Shown here: positions 62,799 through 64,000 of the stretch, piece after piece
How the letters are laid out: every line of letters starts with the position of its first letter
How positions within the stretch are numbered: position 1 is the stretch's first letter
DNA from: Pedobacter sp. D749
GTDB taxonomy: Bacteria; Bacteroidota; Bacteroidia; Sphingobacteriales; Sphingobacteriaceae
DNA: 64,000 nucleotides
Assembly: GCF_019317285.1 (NCBI RefSeq)
Contig: NZ_CP079218.1
Coordinates: forward strand, 3,224,001 to 3,288,000
Direction: 5' to 3'
The notes under the pieces: generated by a model
The model's input: the letters and a program-made list of their open reading frames with translations, nothing else
The model's database searches: none
What the model was told of the DNA's origin: nothing
Position numbers and translations under genes: made by a program

Positions 62799-62989
62799 GA
62801 ACATAGGTCCGTTTCGTGGAATCCCTCCGTGTTAATCTGTGCTTCTGTGGCAAAAAACTTCAGTGAACTGTGAGGACATAGACCACGGCAATAAGAGAGA
62901 ACAATTGCATAAACGATCGTCATCCTGAACCGAGCCTTAGCGAGCTCACCGAAGGTAATTTATTTCAGGATCTTTCTGGTTCGATTGGA

Positions 62990-63212
62990 ATTCATGCTCA
63001 CGCTCGTTTCCAACGAGTGTGAAAATAACAAATCGTTTTTAACGATTAAATTCATTGTTTATCACGAAAGGTTTAATGCAATTTCTATTTTTTAGAAAAA
63101 CAAGGCCTGCGGTGCTTAGGTTCCGCTAGTCCCGCCCTTTGCTTAATCCCGATAAATTAAACGATAATAAAATACCATCTAAATCGGGATAACGCTGTCG
63201 GTCGGGTTTATT
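62990..63212. repeat. Long direct repeat, copy B
   Basis: About 223 bp, matching copy A (62573-62798) from end to end apart from scattered substitutions and small gaps in the T-run and near gcctgc. Both copies point the same way, so this is a duplicated dispersed element rather than an inverted pair. Confidence 0.85.
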
Positions 63213-63381
63213 TCATCCTCAATAGTAGCACATTTTAAGCCTCCTAAACCCGATCGAAGCGAGATGCCGATTCTTCATCGGCAGAAGCGGGAGCGGGACT
63301 GCTGTAAGCTAAAAGCTTCTAAAATTGCTTTACAAAAAACTTTGGTTCGGCAGACAAGAATAATCAGTATAATCATTTTTA

Positions 63382-63404
63382 ATTTACTAATTTTTTTAGT
63401 AAAT
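63382..63404. promoter_or_regulatory. Inverted repeat and TAAATTTG box before the 2H phosphoesterase gene
   Basis: Arms atttactaa (63382-63390) and ttagtaaat (63396-63404) are perfect around five T residues. They overlap a TAnnTTTG-like box (taaatttg, 63400-63407) only 5 bp before the ATG, which would give a leaderless or nearly leaderless transcript. Operator use is inferred. Confidence 0.4.
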
Positions 63405-63411
63405 TTGATTT

Positions 63412-63981
63412 ATGGAAAATCTATATTTAGTATGTTTAGTCCCTCCCATTTCTATTACAGAAGATATAAACGATATCAGAACCTACATTTCAGATAAATT
63501 TAATGTGCACGAATCATTAAAACGTCCGGCACATATTACCTTATACCCTCCGGTAAAATTGTCGGATTACAATACGGAAAAAAGTTTTTTCGAAGCTTTA
63601 ACAGATGCTTCCTTTCATCAACCCTTTACACAAGTACTCCGAAATTTCAATTCTTTTTCGGAACATACCTTTTATCTCGACGTTGAACAAAATGAAGGAT
63701 TAATGCTCCTGGAAAATCAGATAACCAAAGCACTAAAACCTTTAAAATTGATCGAAAAAAAAGAAAAATTCAATCCACATTTAACTTTGGCTTTCAGAGA
63801 TGTAAATCCACCCGTTTTCAAACAGATTTCTGCTGAATTTAAAGACCGTAAATTTAAACGTGAGTTCCCGGTTTCATCCTTTTCTGTTTACAAGCATATG
63901 GATAAAAGATGGCAGCCCTTTAAAGAATTCTCTTTTAAAGATCCCGATACAAAACCCAAAGCTTTAAGCCTTTTTGGTTAA
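63412..63981 (+). CDS. 2H phosphoesterase (2'-5' RNA ligase / LigT-like) family protein
   Basis: 189 residues, the usual size. The two H-x-T motifs that define the fold are AHITLYPP (H41, T43) and PHLTLAF (H123, T125). Members cleave or ligate 2'-5' or cyclic phosphodiester bonds in RNA or small nucleotides; the physiological substrate of most bacterial ones is unknown. It has no signal peptide, so it is cytoplasmic. It stands alone after a repeat-rich gap and is the last gene in the window. Confidence 0.92.
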   Translation: MENLYLVCLVPPISITEDINDIRTYISDKFNVHESLKRPAHITLYPPVKLSDYNTEKSFFEALTDASFHQPFTQVLRNFNSFSEHTFYLDVEQNEGLMLLENQITKALKPLKLIEKKEKFNPHLTLAFRDVNPPVFKQISAEFKDRKFKREFPVSSFSVYKHMDKRWQPFKEFSFKDPDTKPKALSLFG

Positions 63982-64000
63982 TTAAAACGGCATACCTATA

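Larger units (their letters stand above)
62396..63411. other. Repeat-dense gene-free region
   Basis: 1,016 bp without a gene. It contains the second 45-bp palindromic element, a half REP-like unit, and two ~225-bp near-identical direct repeats separated by ~190 bp that carries more repeat pieces (atcctgaaccgagc..., gaggacatagaccacgg). Confidence 0.75.

Noticed and set aside
62622..62804. 60-residue minus-strand frame in the long direct repeat
   Set aside because: It is contained in copy A of the repeat and is not kept open in the same form in copy B.

Overview
The window looks like a soil or freshwater Bacteroidota chromosome close to Pedobacter (Sphingobacteriaceae). The reasons are the SusC/SusD pair, the rarity of clear Shine-Dalgarno sequences, TAnnTTTG-type promoter elements in front of a few genes, and many short palindromic intergenic repeats typical of this group. 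No rRNA, tRNA, CRISPR or phage genes were seen.

Positions 1-4420 are mostly housekeeping. They hold the end of an ABC-type permease, an Lrp/AsnC regulator, and divergently from it a cysteine-synthase-like PLP enzyme followed by two DsbD-related thiol-redox genes. Positions 4906-35033 form a large pectin utilization locus aimed at rhamnogalacturonan I and its arabinan or galactan side chains. The locus comprises SusC/SusD, an IS3-family insertion, a GH39-like enzyme, and a minus-strand run of PL11 lyase, two CE12-type acetylesterases, GH2, GH105, L-rhamnose mutarotase, GH106 and GH28. It continues with two GH51 arabinofuranosidases, a GH127 beta-L-arabinofuranosidase and a third, two-domain acetylesterase. 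Together these would deacetylate, cleave, trim and import pectin fragments and prepare rhamnose and arabinose for catabolism. No regulator gene is present, but a 16-bp motif with 10-bp periodicity recurs in front of three units of the locus, always reading toward the gene.

Positions 35821-53887 hold the most unusual part: a tightly packed, mostly overlapping cluster for an iterative type I polyketide/secondary-lipid pathway. Two megasynthases carry, between them, tandem nitronate-monooxygenase/PfaD-like domains, KS-AT-ACP-ACP-KR, and KS-AT-DH with a fused phosphopantetheinyl transferase. They are followed by a discrete ACP, an alpha/beta hydrolase, two paralogous GT1 glycosyltransferases, two paralogous HxxxDG acyltransferases and a small membrane protein. 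The simplest reading is a polyketide-type lipid that is glycosylated and then O-acylated. I cannot match it to a characterized product.

Positions 53973-63981 hold assorted genes: a secreted PHP/CehA-like protein, an RsbQ-like hydrolase, a shrunken M16-like protein without the zinc motif, TspO, a patatin fused to an outer-membrane barrel, a small coupled membrane protein, and a 2H phosphoesterase. The intergenic regions here and at 30.5-31.3 kb are crowded with several families of palindromic repeats. All functions are inferred from sequence motifs read by eye; no searches were run.
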